The position numbers and the translations under genes were made by a program. This document shows, in pieces, positions 9,424 to 17,127 of a stretch of DNA of 20,000 bases (position 1 is its first letter; every line of letters begins with the position of its first letter). A model generated the notes under the pieces. It had not been told where the DNA came from. It saw only the letters and a list, made by a program, of their open reading frames with translations, and did no database searches. The stretch comes from Cryptomeria japonica (taxonomy: Eukaryota > Streptophyta > Pinopsida > Cupressales > Cupressaceae), in the NCBI RefSeq assembly GCF_030272615.1, contig NW_026728905.1, forward strand, positions 125,001 to 145,000, given 5' to 3'.

Positions 9424-9548
9424 ATACATGCGTAGACTGCAGCAATGATTAGGACATCCACCCCAACTTTTGACTTCTTAAACAAGACAGGGTCTTTGAA
9501 GTTGGTGCAGTGCACACAACCAGGGGAGTCGACCCATCAAACGCAACA

Positions 9549-9581
9549 CCTCCCCTATATAAAGCTATTTGTCCGATTCTC
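9549..9581 (-). promoter_or_regulatory. Putative Pol I spacer promoter, copy 13 (outermost, altered)
   Basis: 157 bp from copy 12. It alone has an extra A (TATATAAAG), making the - strand CTTTATATAGGGGAGG; the TATATAGGGG core is unchanged. It is the furthest from the putative gene promoter. Confidence 0.4.
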
Positions 9582-9640
9582 ATACGTGTAGTCTGCAGCA
9601 GCGATTAGGACATCGACCCCAACTTCCGAATTCGTTTGCA

Positions 9641-9835
9641 TTGACCGCACCAAAGGTGCACGCCTTGGTGTGCACCTTGGAGTGCACTTTGGTGCTCACC
9701 TCGGTGCACACTTTGGTGTGCACCTCGGTGTGCACCAAAGGTGCGCACCTTGGAGCGCACCAAAGGTGTACACTTTGGAGCGCACCACATAGGGTCTTTG
9801 AGAGGTTGGCGCAGTGCGCACACCAAGGTGGGTGT
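9641..9835. repeat. Cluster of GTGCACC / GGTGCGCACC palindromes
   Basis: About 190 bp made largely of CACCAAAGGTGCAC, CCTTGGTGTGCACC and CCTTGGAGCGCACC variants, each partly self-complementary. A GGGTCTTTGAGAGGTTGGCG remnant of the 157/311-bp modules closes it at about 9791. It links the promoter-module region to the GGTGGGTG minisatellite. Confidence 0.75.
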
Positions 9836-10061
9836 TGAGGTGCGTGCCGAGGTGGGTGGGTGCTAGGGTGCGCTCCATGGTGGGTGCCAGGGTGGGTGCG
9901 TGCTAGGGTGGATTCCAAAGAGGGTCATAGGGTGGGTGCCAAGGTGGGTTGGTGATATAGTGGGTTCAAAGGTGGGTACTAGGGTGGGTTCCAAGGTGGG
10001 TCACAAGTTGGGTGCCAGGATGCGTGGGTGTTAGGTTGGGTGCCAAGGTGGGCTCCTGCGT

Positions 10062-10080
10062 GGGTGGGTGCTAGGGTGGG
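10062..10080 (+). other. Potential G-quadruplex motif
   Basis: GGGTGGGTGCTAGGGTGGG: four G3 runs with loops of 1, 5 and 1 nt. It is one of several such sites in the minisatellite. Confidence 0.6.
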
Positions 10081-11061
10081 TTTCAAGGTGGACGCGAGGG
10101 CGGGTGCCAAGGTGGGTAACAAGTTGGGTGTTAGGATGGGTGAGTGCTAGAGTGGGTGCCAAGGTGGGTGGGTGCTAAGGTGGATGCCAAGGTGGTTCAC
10201 AGGGTGGGTGGGTTCTAGGGTGAGTTCCAAGGTGGGTCACAGGTTTAGTGCTAGGGTGCGTGTCAAGGCGGGTGTCGAGGTGCCTGGGTGCTAGGGTGTG
10301 GATGCCAATGTGGGTCATAGGGTGGGTACTAGGGTGGGCTGCAATGTGGGTGCCAAGGTGGGTAACATGCTCGGTTGGTTCTAAATTGGGTGTCAGGGTG
10401 GGTGTGCACCCACCTTGCCCGAGGTGGGTGCCAAGGTGCCAGTGTGGGTGGGTGCTAAGGTGGATGCCAAGGTGGGTGAGAAGGTGGGTGATAGGTTGAG
10501 TGGTAGGATGGGTGGGTGCCAAGATGGGTCACAGGGTGGGTGCAAGGGTGGGTAGGTGCTAGGGTTGGTGTCAGGGTGGGTGGGTGCTAGGTTGGGTTCC
10601 AAGGTGGGTGCGAGGGTGAGTGTCAAGGTGGGTCACAGGTTAGGTGCTAGGATGGGTGAGTGCTAGGGTGCAAAGGTGCCAGGGTGGGTGCTAGGATGGG
10701 TCGATGCTAGGGTGAGTGGCAAGGTGGGTCCACAAGTGTCAAGGTGGGTGCCGAGGTGGGTGCCAACTTGGGTTCCAAGGTGGGTGCCAAGTGGGCGACT
10801 GCTATGGTGGATGCCAAGGTGGGTCACGGGGTGGGTGCCAAGTTGCTAGGTTGTGTTCCAAGGTGGGTGCCAACGTGGCTGCTAGGGTGCGTGGGTTAAA
10901 GGGTGTGTCACAACGTGGGTGCCAGGATGGGTGCGCACCCACACTGGCCAAGACGGGTGCAAGGTTGGGTTCCAAGCCCGGTCACAGGCTGGGTGCTAGG
11001 ATGGGTGGGTGCCAAGGTGGGCACCAGGGTGGGTGCACCCACCCTGGCCAAGGTGGGTCAC

Positions 11062-11093
11062 GGGGTGGGTCCTAGGGTGGGTAACGGGGTGGG
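11062..11093 (+). other. Potential G-quadruplex cluster
   Basis: Six runs of three or four G separated by 1-5 nt (GGGGTGGGTCCTAGGGTGGG, then TAACGGGGTGGG). It is repeated without change at 17096-17127. Confidence 0.6.
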
Positions 11094-11534
11094 TACTAAG
11101 GTGCGTGCCAAGGTGGGTCATGGGGTGGGTGCCAAGGTGGGCACCAGGGTGGGTGTGCACCAACCCTAGCCAGGGTAGGTCACGGGGTGGTTGTCGGGGT
11201 GGGCGTCAAGGAGCCAAGGTGGGTGGCAAGTAGCCAAGTTGCGTGCCAAGGTGGGTGTCGGGGTGGGTGCCAAGGATCCAAGGTGGGTGCCAAGGAACCA
11301 AGGTGGGTGTCTGGGTGGGTGCCGAGGTGGGAGCCAGGGTGGGTCCCAAGGTGAGTGCAAAGGTGGGTGCCAGGGTCAAGGTGAGTGCCAATGTGGGTTC
11401 CAAGGTGCCAGGGTCAGGGTGAGTGCCAATGTGGGTTCAAAGGTGCTAAGTTGGGTGCGAGGTTGGGTGCGAGGGTGGGTGGGTGCCAAGGTGTGCTAGG
11501 TGGAAGCCCGGGTGGGTCGGCATCCCATGGGTGT

Positions 11535-11900
11535 CGAGTTGGGTGCCTGATGGGTGCTTCTTGTCAAGTTTTAGTCGTCGGGACTCATTTCGAGCCTTAG
11601 AGGTCGTTTCTTGTCCGGTTGCCCTGTCTTCGACCTGGGAACCCAATTTTGGTCCTCGGGTCCCATTTTTTTTTGTCTCGCATCCCACTTTTGGCCTGTG
11701 GCCTTTTCGGGGTCGATTCTCGTTTTGGGCATCAGAGCATGTTTCTTCTCCTAAAACCCAATATTTGTTTATTAAGTCTCGGAACACATTTTTGTTCTCG
11801 TGGACCCATCATGGGTCTTGGAACGCATTTGTGGTCCTTGGGTCCCATTTTGCATCCCGAAACTTGTGTTTTGGTGCTTGATCCCTATTTTGGGTGCCCA
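11535..11900. other. AT-richer spacer with degenerate short repeats
   Basis: It contrasts with its GC-rich surroundings. Loose repeats of GGTCC-GGGTCCCATTTT and TCTCGCATCCCACTTTTGG, TTGGGTCCCATTTTGCATCC are seen, together with a T9 run at about 11666. There are no recognisable gene, splice or transposon features. Open frames here are short and repeated only because the 6034-bp unit is. Confidence 0.6.
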
Positions 11901-12261
11901 CCTTGCACCAAGTGCGCACCCGGGGCAAACCGAGCGCCTTGGTGCACCGGGGCAAGATCGAGCGTGCACCCGAGGCGCCCCGAACATGCACCAAGGTGCA
12001 CTCGGCCCACATGTGAGCGCAGGTCGTTGCGCCCGAGGTGGTGTGTGGGCACCGCGTTGCAGACGGGACACTGCACGCACACGACGCCCCGTCCAGGTGC
12101 ACGCACGTAGGCCGGGCCGGGTGCACACCCGACGCCCTAGCAAGGTGCGCGCACCCGGGCAGGGCTCACACTTGGCGAACGGGGCGCACTTCGCGAGGGA
12201 GGGTGTGCACCTCGACGGGGGTGGGTGGCCGGGGTGGATTCGCACGTGGGTCGCGGTTTGC
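11901..12261. other. GC-rich 5S upstream spacer, copy 1
   Basis: Built from CACCCGGGGCAAACCGAGCG, GTGCACC and GTGCGCACC words shared with the repeats at 13-17 kb, but not regularly arranged. No gene or second 5S fragment is visible. Confidence 0.6.
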
Positions 12262-12289
12262 TAAGTACACACTGCGACAAGCTCATAAC
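12262..12289 (+). promoter_or_regulatory. 5S rRNA upstream promoter element, copy 1
   Basis: The base at -1 is C, as usual in plant 5S genes. At -28 to -23 there is TAAGTA, a weak match to the TATATA-like element known there in angiosperms. A GC lies at -16 rather than the usual -12 or so. Whether these elements are used is inferred. Confidence 0.5.
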
Positions 12290-12407
12290 GGGTGCGATCA
12301 TACCAGCGTTAGTGCACCGGATCCCATCAGAACTCCGCAGTTAAGCGCGCTTGGGCCGGAGTAGTACTGGGATGGGTGACCTCCCGGGAAGTCCCGGTGT
12401 TGCACCC
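12290..12407 (+). rRNA. 5S rRNA: 5S ribosomal RNA, copy 1
   Basis: This encodes the 5S rRNA of the large ribosomal subunit, transcribed by RNA polymerase III. The 118 nt run from GGGTGCGATCATACCAGC to CCCGGTGTTGCACCC; the mature RNA may include one or two U from the following T run. The ends pair fully as helix I: residues 1-9 pair with 110-118, with two G-U pairs. The internal control region is intact: A box at residues 51-66 (GTTAAGCGCGCTTGGG), the intermediate element just after it, and C box at 81-99 (GGATGGGTGACCTCCCGGG). No indel or disrupted helix is visible, so it looks functional. The sequence looks gymnosperm-like from memory (CAGCGTTAGTGC, GGGCCGGAG). The gene is identical to copy 2, 6034 bp away. 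It is on the strand opposite to the putative Pol I promoters. Confidence 0.98.
12340..12388 (+). promoter_or_regulatory. 5S internal control region (A box to C box), copy 1
   Basis: The type 1 Pol III promoter lies within the gene and binds TFIIIA. The A box is at 12340-12355 and the C box at 12370-12388, with standard spacing. Confidence 0.9.
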
Positions 12408-12420
12408 TTTTTTAGTTTTT
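12408..12420 (+). terminator. Pol III T-run terminator, copy 1
   Basis: T6 directly after the gene (12408-12413), then AG and T5 (12416-12420), giving a primary and a back-up Pol III termination signal. Confidence 0.92.
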
Positions 12421-12850
12421 CGCCGGGCGTCGCAATGCTATTTGAATAAACCTTTTGCCCGTTTGCGTTCTCGTCGGGGCCGGGCCGGGCCGGGGTGCGC
12501 TGCCCGCACTACCGCGCGCGCGGGGGCGACACCGAGCGCGCACCCGAGGCGCCCCGAGCACACAGGCCACGGTGCAACCCGGGCGTTGTGCGCGCACCCC
12601 GGTGCGCCCGAGGTGCTGCGCGCGCACCCAGGTGAAATCGGTGTGCACCTCGGCCAGTGCGCGCTCGGTCGAGTCGCGCACGTTGGCCAAGGTGCACGGT
12701 GATGTTTCTTACTCTAAGGTTCCGCACCAGACGCCCGGGACAGGTGAGCGAAGCTGGGCGGGGCCGGGTGCGCGGCCGGGGCAGGTGCACGCAGCTGGAG
12801 AGAGCTTTGGAGCACACCAGAGGTGCGCACCTTGGAGCACACTTCGGAGC
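12421..12850. other. 5S downstream spacer, copy 1
   Basis: No gene is visible. It starts with a short mixed sequence (CAATGCTATTTGAATAAACC), then a very GC-rich stretch with GCGCGCGCGGGGG, then GTGCGCACC-family words that become regular by about 12815 (GGAGCACACCAGAGGTGCGC). Confidence 0.6.
12476..12495 (+). other. Potential G-quadruplex downstream of 5S, copy 1
   Basis: GGGGCCGGGCCGGGCCGGGG: four G runs with 2-nt CC loops, 69 bp past the 5S end. It is preserved exactly in copy 2 at 18510-18529. The sequence is also close to self-complementary (GGCC-rich), so a hairpin is an alternative. Confidence 0.6.
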
Positions 12851-12975
12851 GCACCAATGATGCGCTCCATTCAAAAGTTTCCTGAAAAGGCAAAAAAAGT
12901 TGAGATTATAGAATTTCCCACTTGAGAGATTGTAAAAAAAAAAAATTTAAAATGAAGGAAACGCGGGTGCCAAGG
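12850..12975. repeat. A-rich module, divergent copy
   Basis: ATGCGCTCCATTCAAAAGTT, TTTCCTGAAAAGGCAAAAAA, TGAGATTATAGAATTTCC and GGAAACGCGGGTGCCA line up in order with the five better-conserved A-rich modules at 15-17 kb, but with many differences. It contains an A12 run at 12934-12945. Confidence 0.75.
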
Positions 12976-13585
12976 TGTGCGCGCCCGGGTGCGCAGCCCA
13001 GCCAAGGTGTGCGCACCAAGGCGCCCACCCTGGCGAAGGTGCACGCAAGGTGCGCACCCGAGGCAAACCGGACAATTAACCCAACTTTCGACTTCGCGCG
13101 CACCTGCGCACCTTGGAGCGCACTTCGGAGCGCTCCTTGTTGCGCACCAATCTTGGGCACCTCGGAGTGCACCATGGCGCCCACCAAGGTGCGCACCCGG
13201 GGCAAACCGAGCTCCGACTTCGTGCGCACCTTGGAGCGCACGAAAGGTGCGCACCATGGCGCCCACCAAGGTGCGCAGCCCAGCCAAGGCGTGCGCATCA
13301 AGGTGCGCACCCTGGCGAAGGTGCGCACCCGGGGCAAACCGAGCTCCGACTTCGTGCGCACCTTGGAGCGCACAAAGGGTGCGCAACCCAGCCAAGGTGT
13401 GCGCACCCCGGGCAAACCGAGCTCCGAATCGTGCGCACCTTGGAGCACACTTCGGAGCCCTCCTTGGTGCGCACCGATGTTGCGCACCTCGGAGCGCACC
13501 CGGGGAAAACAATGCAATTAACCCGACTTTCGACTTCGTGGGCACCTCGGAGCGCTCTCGGGTTCGCACCTCGGAGCACACCGAG
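12976..13585. repeat. GTGCGCACC-family repeats, irregular part
   Basis: Interleaved words: CACCCGGGGCAAACCGAGCT, CCGACTTCGTGCGCACC, CCTTGGAGCGCAC, GCGCAGCCCAGCCAAGG. Spacing is irregular, unlike the 207-bp composite that follows. AATTAACCC-ACTTTCGACTTCG occurs at about 13075 and 13515. No gene is visible. Confidence 0.8.
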
Positions 13586-13648
13586 GTGCGCACCTTTGAT
13601 GCGCTGCCTTCACCAATTTCCAGAAAAGGCAAGAAAACATTGAGAAGG
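13586..13648. repeat. A-rich module, truncated copy
   Basis: It has GTGCGCACCTTTGATGCGCT, GCCTTCACCAATTTCC and AGAAAAGGCAAGAAAA but stops there. It lacks the TTTTAAAATTTCCGTTTTGA half. Confidence 0.8.
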
Positions 13649-15068
13649 TGTGCGCACCGAGGTGCCCACCCTGGCGAAGGTGCACGCGAGGTGCGCACCC
13701 GGGGCAAACCGGGCTCCGACTTCGTGCACGCCATGCTGCGCACCTTGGAGGGCCATGGTGCGCACCTTGGAGCACACTTCGGAGCGCTCAATGGTGCCCA
13801 ACCCAGCCAAGGTGCCCACCGCGGCGAAGGTGCACGCGAGGTGCGCACCCGGGGCAAACCGGGCTCCGACTTCGTGCACGCCGCACCTTGGAGCACACTT
13901 CGGAGCGCTCCTTGGTGCGCACCAGGGCGCGCAACCCAGCCGAGGTGCCCACCCCGGCGAAGGTGCACGCGGGGTGCGCACCCGAGGCAAACCGGGCTCC
14001 GACTTCGTGCACGCCATGGTGCCCACCGCGGCGAAGGTGCACGCGAGGTGCGCACCCGGGGCAAACCGGGCTCCGACTTCGTGCACGCCGCACCTTGGAG
14101 CACACTTCGGAGCGCTCCTTGGTGCGCACCAGGGTGCGCAACCCAGCCGAGGTGCCCACCCCGGCGAAGGTGCACGCGAGGTGCGCACCCGGGGCAAACC
14201 GGGCTCCGACTTCGTGCACGCCATGGTGCCCACCGCGGCGAAGGTGCACGCGAGGTGCGCACCCGGGGCAAACCGGGCTCCGACTTCGTGCACGCCGCAC
14301 CTTGGAGCACACTTCGGAGCGCTCCTTGGTGCGCACCATGGTGCCCACCAGGGCGCGCAACCCCGCCGAAGGTGCACGCGAGGTGCGCACCCGGGGCAAA
14401 CCGGGCTCCGACTTCGTGCACGCCGCACCTTGGAGCACACTTCGGAGCGCTCCTTGGTGCGCACCAGGGCGCGCAACCCCGCCGAAGGTGCACGCGAGGT
14501 GCGCACCCGGGGCAAACCGGGCTCCGACTTCGTGCACGCCATGGTGCGCACCAGGGTGCCCACCGCGGCGAAGGTGCGCACCCGGGGCAAACCGGGCTCC
14601 GACTTCGTGCACGCCGCACCTTGGAGCACACTTCGGAGCGCTCCTTGGTGCGCACCAGGGCGCGCAACCCAGCCGAGGTGCCCACCCCGGCGAAGGTGCA
14701 CGCGAGGTGCGCACCCGGGGCAAACCGGGCTCCGACTTCGTGCACGCCATGGTGCCCACCGCGGCGAAGGTGCGCACCCGGGGCAAACCGGGCTAGGACT
14801 TCGTGCACGCCGCACCTTGGAGCACACTTCGGAGCGCTCCTTGGTGCGCACCATGGTGCCCACCAGGCCGCGCAACCCAGCCAAGGTGTGCGCACCAAGG
14901 TGCACGCGAGGTGCGCACCCGGGGCAAACCGGGGTCCGGCTTCGTGCACGCCGCACCTTGGAGCACACATCGGGGCGCTCCCGGGTTCGCACCGGCGTTG
15001 CGCACCGTGGTGGGCACCTCGGAGCGCACCGTGGTGGGCACCTCGGAGCACACCAAGGTGGGCAGCGA
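13649..15068. repeat. GTGCGCACC-family array with 207-bp composite period
   Basis: The word CAAACCGGGCTCC (or close variants) starts at 13705, 13855, 13988, 14062, 14195, 14269, 14397, 14513, 14588, 14721, 14784 and 14935. Steps of 133 and 74 bp alternate (207 together) through the middle. The long subunit carries CGCACCTTGGAGCACACTTC, GGAGCGCTCCTTGGTGCGC and a CAGCCGAGGTGCCCACCCC segment; the short one has CACGCCATGGTGCCCACCG. Because 207 is a multiple of three and stops are rare, long open frames run through on both strands; these are not genes. Confidence 0.9.
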
Positions 15069-15210
15069 GGTGCGCACCTTTGATGCGATGCCTTCACTAA
15101 TTTCCATAAAAGGCAAAAGAAAACGAGATTTTAAAATTTCCGTTTTGAAAGATAGTGAGAAAAAGGGAATGCTGGTGCCATCTTGAGCCCGCCCTGGTGC
15201 GCAGCCCAGC
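15069..15210. repeat. A-rich module, copy 1 of 5
   Basis: Order: GTGCGCACCTTTGATGCG, CTTCACTAATTTCC, an AAAAGGCAAAA tract, GAGATTTTAAAATTTCCG, TTTTGAAAGATAGTGA, AAGGGAATGCTGGTGCCATC, TTGAGCCCGCCCTGGTGCGC. It differs from the others in AATGCTGG where they have AACGCGGG. Confidence 0.85.
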
Positions 15211-15284
15211 CAAGGTGTGCGCACCAAGGTGCCCACCCTGGCGAAGGTGCGCGCCCGGGCAATTAACCCAACTTCCAACTTCGC

Positions 15285-15440
15285 GCGCGCCAGGGTGGGA
15301 GCGCACCCAACAACCGGGCCTGGGAAGAGCCAATGCGAGAAACCCCACCAAACGCTCTGAGAAAAAAAGAGGGGGCGCTCCAGTAACCCCGCTTCGGAGC
15401 GCACCCTGGGCAAACCCAGCCAGGGTGCCCACCCCGGCCA
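15285..15440. repeat. Pyrimidine/GC cassette, copy 1
   Basis: It carries CCGGGCCTGGGAAGAGCC, AATGCGAGAAACCCCACC, AAACGCTCTGAGAAAAAAAG, GGGGGCGCTCCAGTAACCCC and GCTTCGGAGCGCACC. The cassette occurs only between A-rich modules 1-2 and 2-3. Confidence 0.8.
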
Positions 15441-15562
15441 AGGTGCAGGCGAGGTGCGCACCCGGGGCAAACCGGACTCCGACAACGTGCACGCCGCACC
15501 TTGGAGCACACTTCGTAGCGCTCCCGGGTGCGCACCTCAGAGCACACCAAGGTGGGCAGCGA

Positions 15563-15705
15563 GGTGCGCACCTTTGATGCGCTGCCTTCACTAATTTCCA
15601 GAAAAGGCAAAAAAAAGAGGAGATTTTAAAATTTCCGTTTTGAAAGATAGTGAAAAAAACGGAACGCGGGTGCCATCTTGAGCCCGCCCGGGTGCACAGC
15701 CCAGG
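15563..15705. repeat. A-rich module, copy 2 of 5
   Basis: Same order as copy 1, with GGAACGCGGGTGCCATCTTG. It begins 494 bp after copy 1, and its tail is CCGGGTGCACAGCCCAGG. Confidence 0.88.
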
Positions 15706-15767
15706 TAAGGTGCCCACCCTGGCAAAGGTGCGCACCCGGGCAATTAACCCTACTTCCGACTTCGTGC

Positions 15768-15905
15768 GCGCCAGGGTGGCAACCGGGCCTGGGAAGAGCC
15801 AATGCGAGAAACCCCACCAAACGCTCCGACAAAAAAAGAGGCGGCGCTCCAATAACCCCGCTTCGGAGCGCAGCCGGGGCAAACCCAGCCAAGGTGCCCA
15901 CCCCG
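15768..15905. repeat. Pyrimidine/GC cassette, copy 2
   Basis: Same order of words as the copy at 15285 (CCGGGCCTGGGAAGAGCC, AAACGCTCCGACAAAAAAAG, GGCGGCGCTCCAATAACCCC), with a short deletion near the left end where copy 1 has GAGCGCACCCAACA. Confidence 0.8.
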
Positions 15906-16032
15906 ACGAAGGTGCACGCGAGGTGCGCACCCGGGGCAAACCGGGCTCCGACAACGTGCACGCAGCACCTTGGAGCACACTTCGAAGCACTCCCGGGTGC
16001 CCACCGGCGTTGCGCACCGTGGTGGGCAGCGA

Positions 16033-16175
16033 GGTGCGCACCTTTGATGCGCTGCCTTCACTAATTTCCAGAAAAGGCAAAAAAAAATGAGATTTTAAAA
16101 TTTCCGTTTTGAAAGATAGTGAAAAAAACGGAACGCGGGTGCCATCTTGAGCCCGCCCTGGTGCGCAGCCCAGGC
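16033..16175. repeat. A-rich module, copy 3 of 5
   Basis: Begins 470 bp after copy 2, with an A9 tract before TGAGATTTTAAAATTTCC. Confidence 0.88.
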
Positions 16176-16389
16176 AAGGCATGCGCACCAAGGTGCCCAC
16201 CCGCGGTGCACGCCCGGGGCAAACCGGGCTCCGACTTCGTGCAGGCCGCACCTTGGAGCACACTTCGGAGCGCTCCTTGGTGCGCACCATGGTGCCCACC
16301 AGGGCGCACCCGGGGCAAACCGGGCTCCGACTTCGTGCACGCCGCACCTTGGAGCACACATCGGAGCGCTCCCAGGTTCGCACCAGCGT

Positions 16390-16531
16390 TGCGCACCTTT
16401 GATGCGCTGCCTTCACTAATTTCCAGAAAAGGCAAAAAAAAACGATATTTTAAAATTTCCGTTCTGAAAGATAGTGAAAAAAACGGAACGCGGGTGCCAT
16501 CTTGAGCCCTTCCTGGTGCGCAGCCCAGGCA
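16390..16531. repeat. A-rich module, copy 4 of 5
   Basis: Begins 357 bp after copy 3. It has CGATATTTTAAAATTTCC and GTTCTGAAAG where the others have GAGATTTT and GTTTTGAAAG. Confidence 0.88.
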
Positions 16532-16903
16532 AGTTGTGCGCACCAAGGTGCCCACCCTGGCGGAGGTGCGCGCCCGGGGCAAACCGGGCTCCGACTTCGT
16601 GCACTGCATGGTGCCCACCAAGGCGCGCAACCCAGCCAAGGTGCCCACCGCAGCGAAGGTGCACGCGAGGTGCGCACCCGAGGTGCACACCCGGGGCAAA
16701 CCGAGCTCCGACTTCGTGCACGCCGCACCTTGGAGCACACTTCAGAGCGCTCCTTGGTGCGCACCAGGGCGCGCAACCCAGCCAAGGTGCTCACCCCGGC
16801 GAAGGTGCACGCGAGGTGCGCACCCGGGGCAAGCCGGGCTCGGACTTCGTGCACGCCGCACCTTGGAGCACACATCGGAGCGCTCCCGGGTTCGCACCAG
16901 CAT

Positions 16904-17051
16904 TGCGCACCTTTGATGCGCTGCCTTCACTAATTTCCAGAAAAGGCAAAAAAAAAAAAAAAACGAGATTTTAAAATTTCCGTTTTGAAAGATAGTGAAA
17001 AAAACGGAACGCGGGTGCCATCTTGAGCCCGCCCTGGTGTGCAGCCCAGGC
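16904..17051. repeat. A-rich module, copy 5 of 5 (at the tandem junction)
   Basis: Begins 514 bp after copy 4. It has the longest A tract in the window (16 A at 16948-16963). It is the last element before the 6034-bp unit starts over at 17069. Confidence 0.88.
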
Positions 17052-17095
17052 AAGTTGTGCGCACCAAGGCACCCACCCTGGCCAAGGTGGGTCAC

Positions 17096-17127
17096 GGGGT
17101 GGGTCCTAGGGTGGGTAACGGGGTGGG
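17096..17127 (+). other. Potential G-quadruplex cluster, second unit
   Basis: The same six G runs as at 11062-11093, preserved at the 6034-bp offset. Confidence 0.6.

Larger units (their letters stand above)
8581..9640. repeat. 157-bp tandem modules carrying the promoter box
   Basis: Boxes at 8701, 8858, 9015, 9172, 9392 and 9549 are 157 bp apart except one 220-bp step. Each unit has GGTCTTTGAGGTTG, GCACAACCAGGGGAGT, CATCAAACCCAACACC, the box, TCATACATG-GTAG, and AGGACATCGACCCCAACTT. It is a shortened relative of the 311-bp module, lacking most of the GGTCATCGGACCC and GTGCGCACC segments. Confidence 0.9.
9836..11534. repeat. Degenerate G-rich GGTGGGTGCCAA minisatellite
   Basis: This stretch is built almost wholly of GGTGGGTGCCAAGGTGGGT and GGTGGGTGCTAGGGTGGGT variants, with recurring GGTCACAGGGTGGG and GTTCCAAGGTGGG words. 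Copies are diverged and no fixed longer period is obvious to me. The strand is strongly G-biased. The part from 11035 belongs to the 6034-bp unit and is repeated at 17069-17568. It has no coding features. Confidence 0.85.
11035..17068. repeat. 6034-bp 5S-containing tandem unit, copy 1
   Basis: The sequence from 11035 onward recurs at 17069 onward with a constant offset of 6034 bp to the end of the window. The order inside is: end of the G-rich minisatellite, an AT-richer stretch, 5S upstream spacer, 5S gene, GC-rich downstream spacer, an A-rich module, GTGCGCACC-family repeats with a 207-bp composite period, then five A-rich modules. Only the part up to 13966 can be compared; I found two substitutions there (12797 G versus 18831 A; 13140 T versus 19174 G). 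The junction lies in GCACCCACCCTGGCCAAGG, present at both ends. Confidence 0.95.

Noticed and set aside
5423-9581. TATATAAG boxes as + strand Pol II promoters of genes
   Set aside because: No reading frame or exon of gene quality follows any box on the + strand. The G-run context on the - strand and the rDNA setting favour Pol I. Not excluded, only less likely.
12420-12850. A truncated or relic 5S gene in the spacer
   Set aside because: No stretch matches the 5S control region outside the two full genes; short matches such as GTTGCACC-like words are part of the GTGCACC repeats.
12871-15100. Very long open frames on both strands (726 codons -, 707 codons +, several of 330-500)
   Set aside because: They overlap each other in several frames and on both strands, encode only repeats of Arg, Ala, Pro, Gly, His and Cys-rich words, and follow the DNA repeat with a period divisible by three. 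GC-rich DNA with few stops explains them.
12850-17051. A tracts as SINE or retroposon tails
   Set aside because: The A runs are internal to a module that continues for about 90 bp beyond them, there are no target-site duplications visible, and no Pol III A/B boxes precede them.
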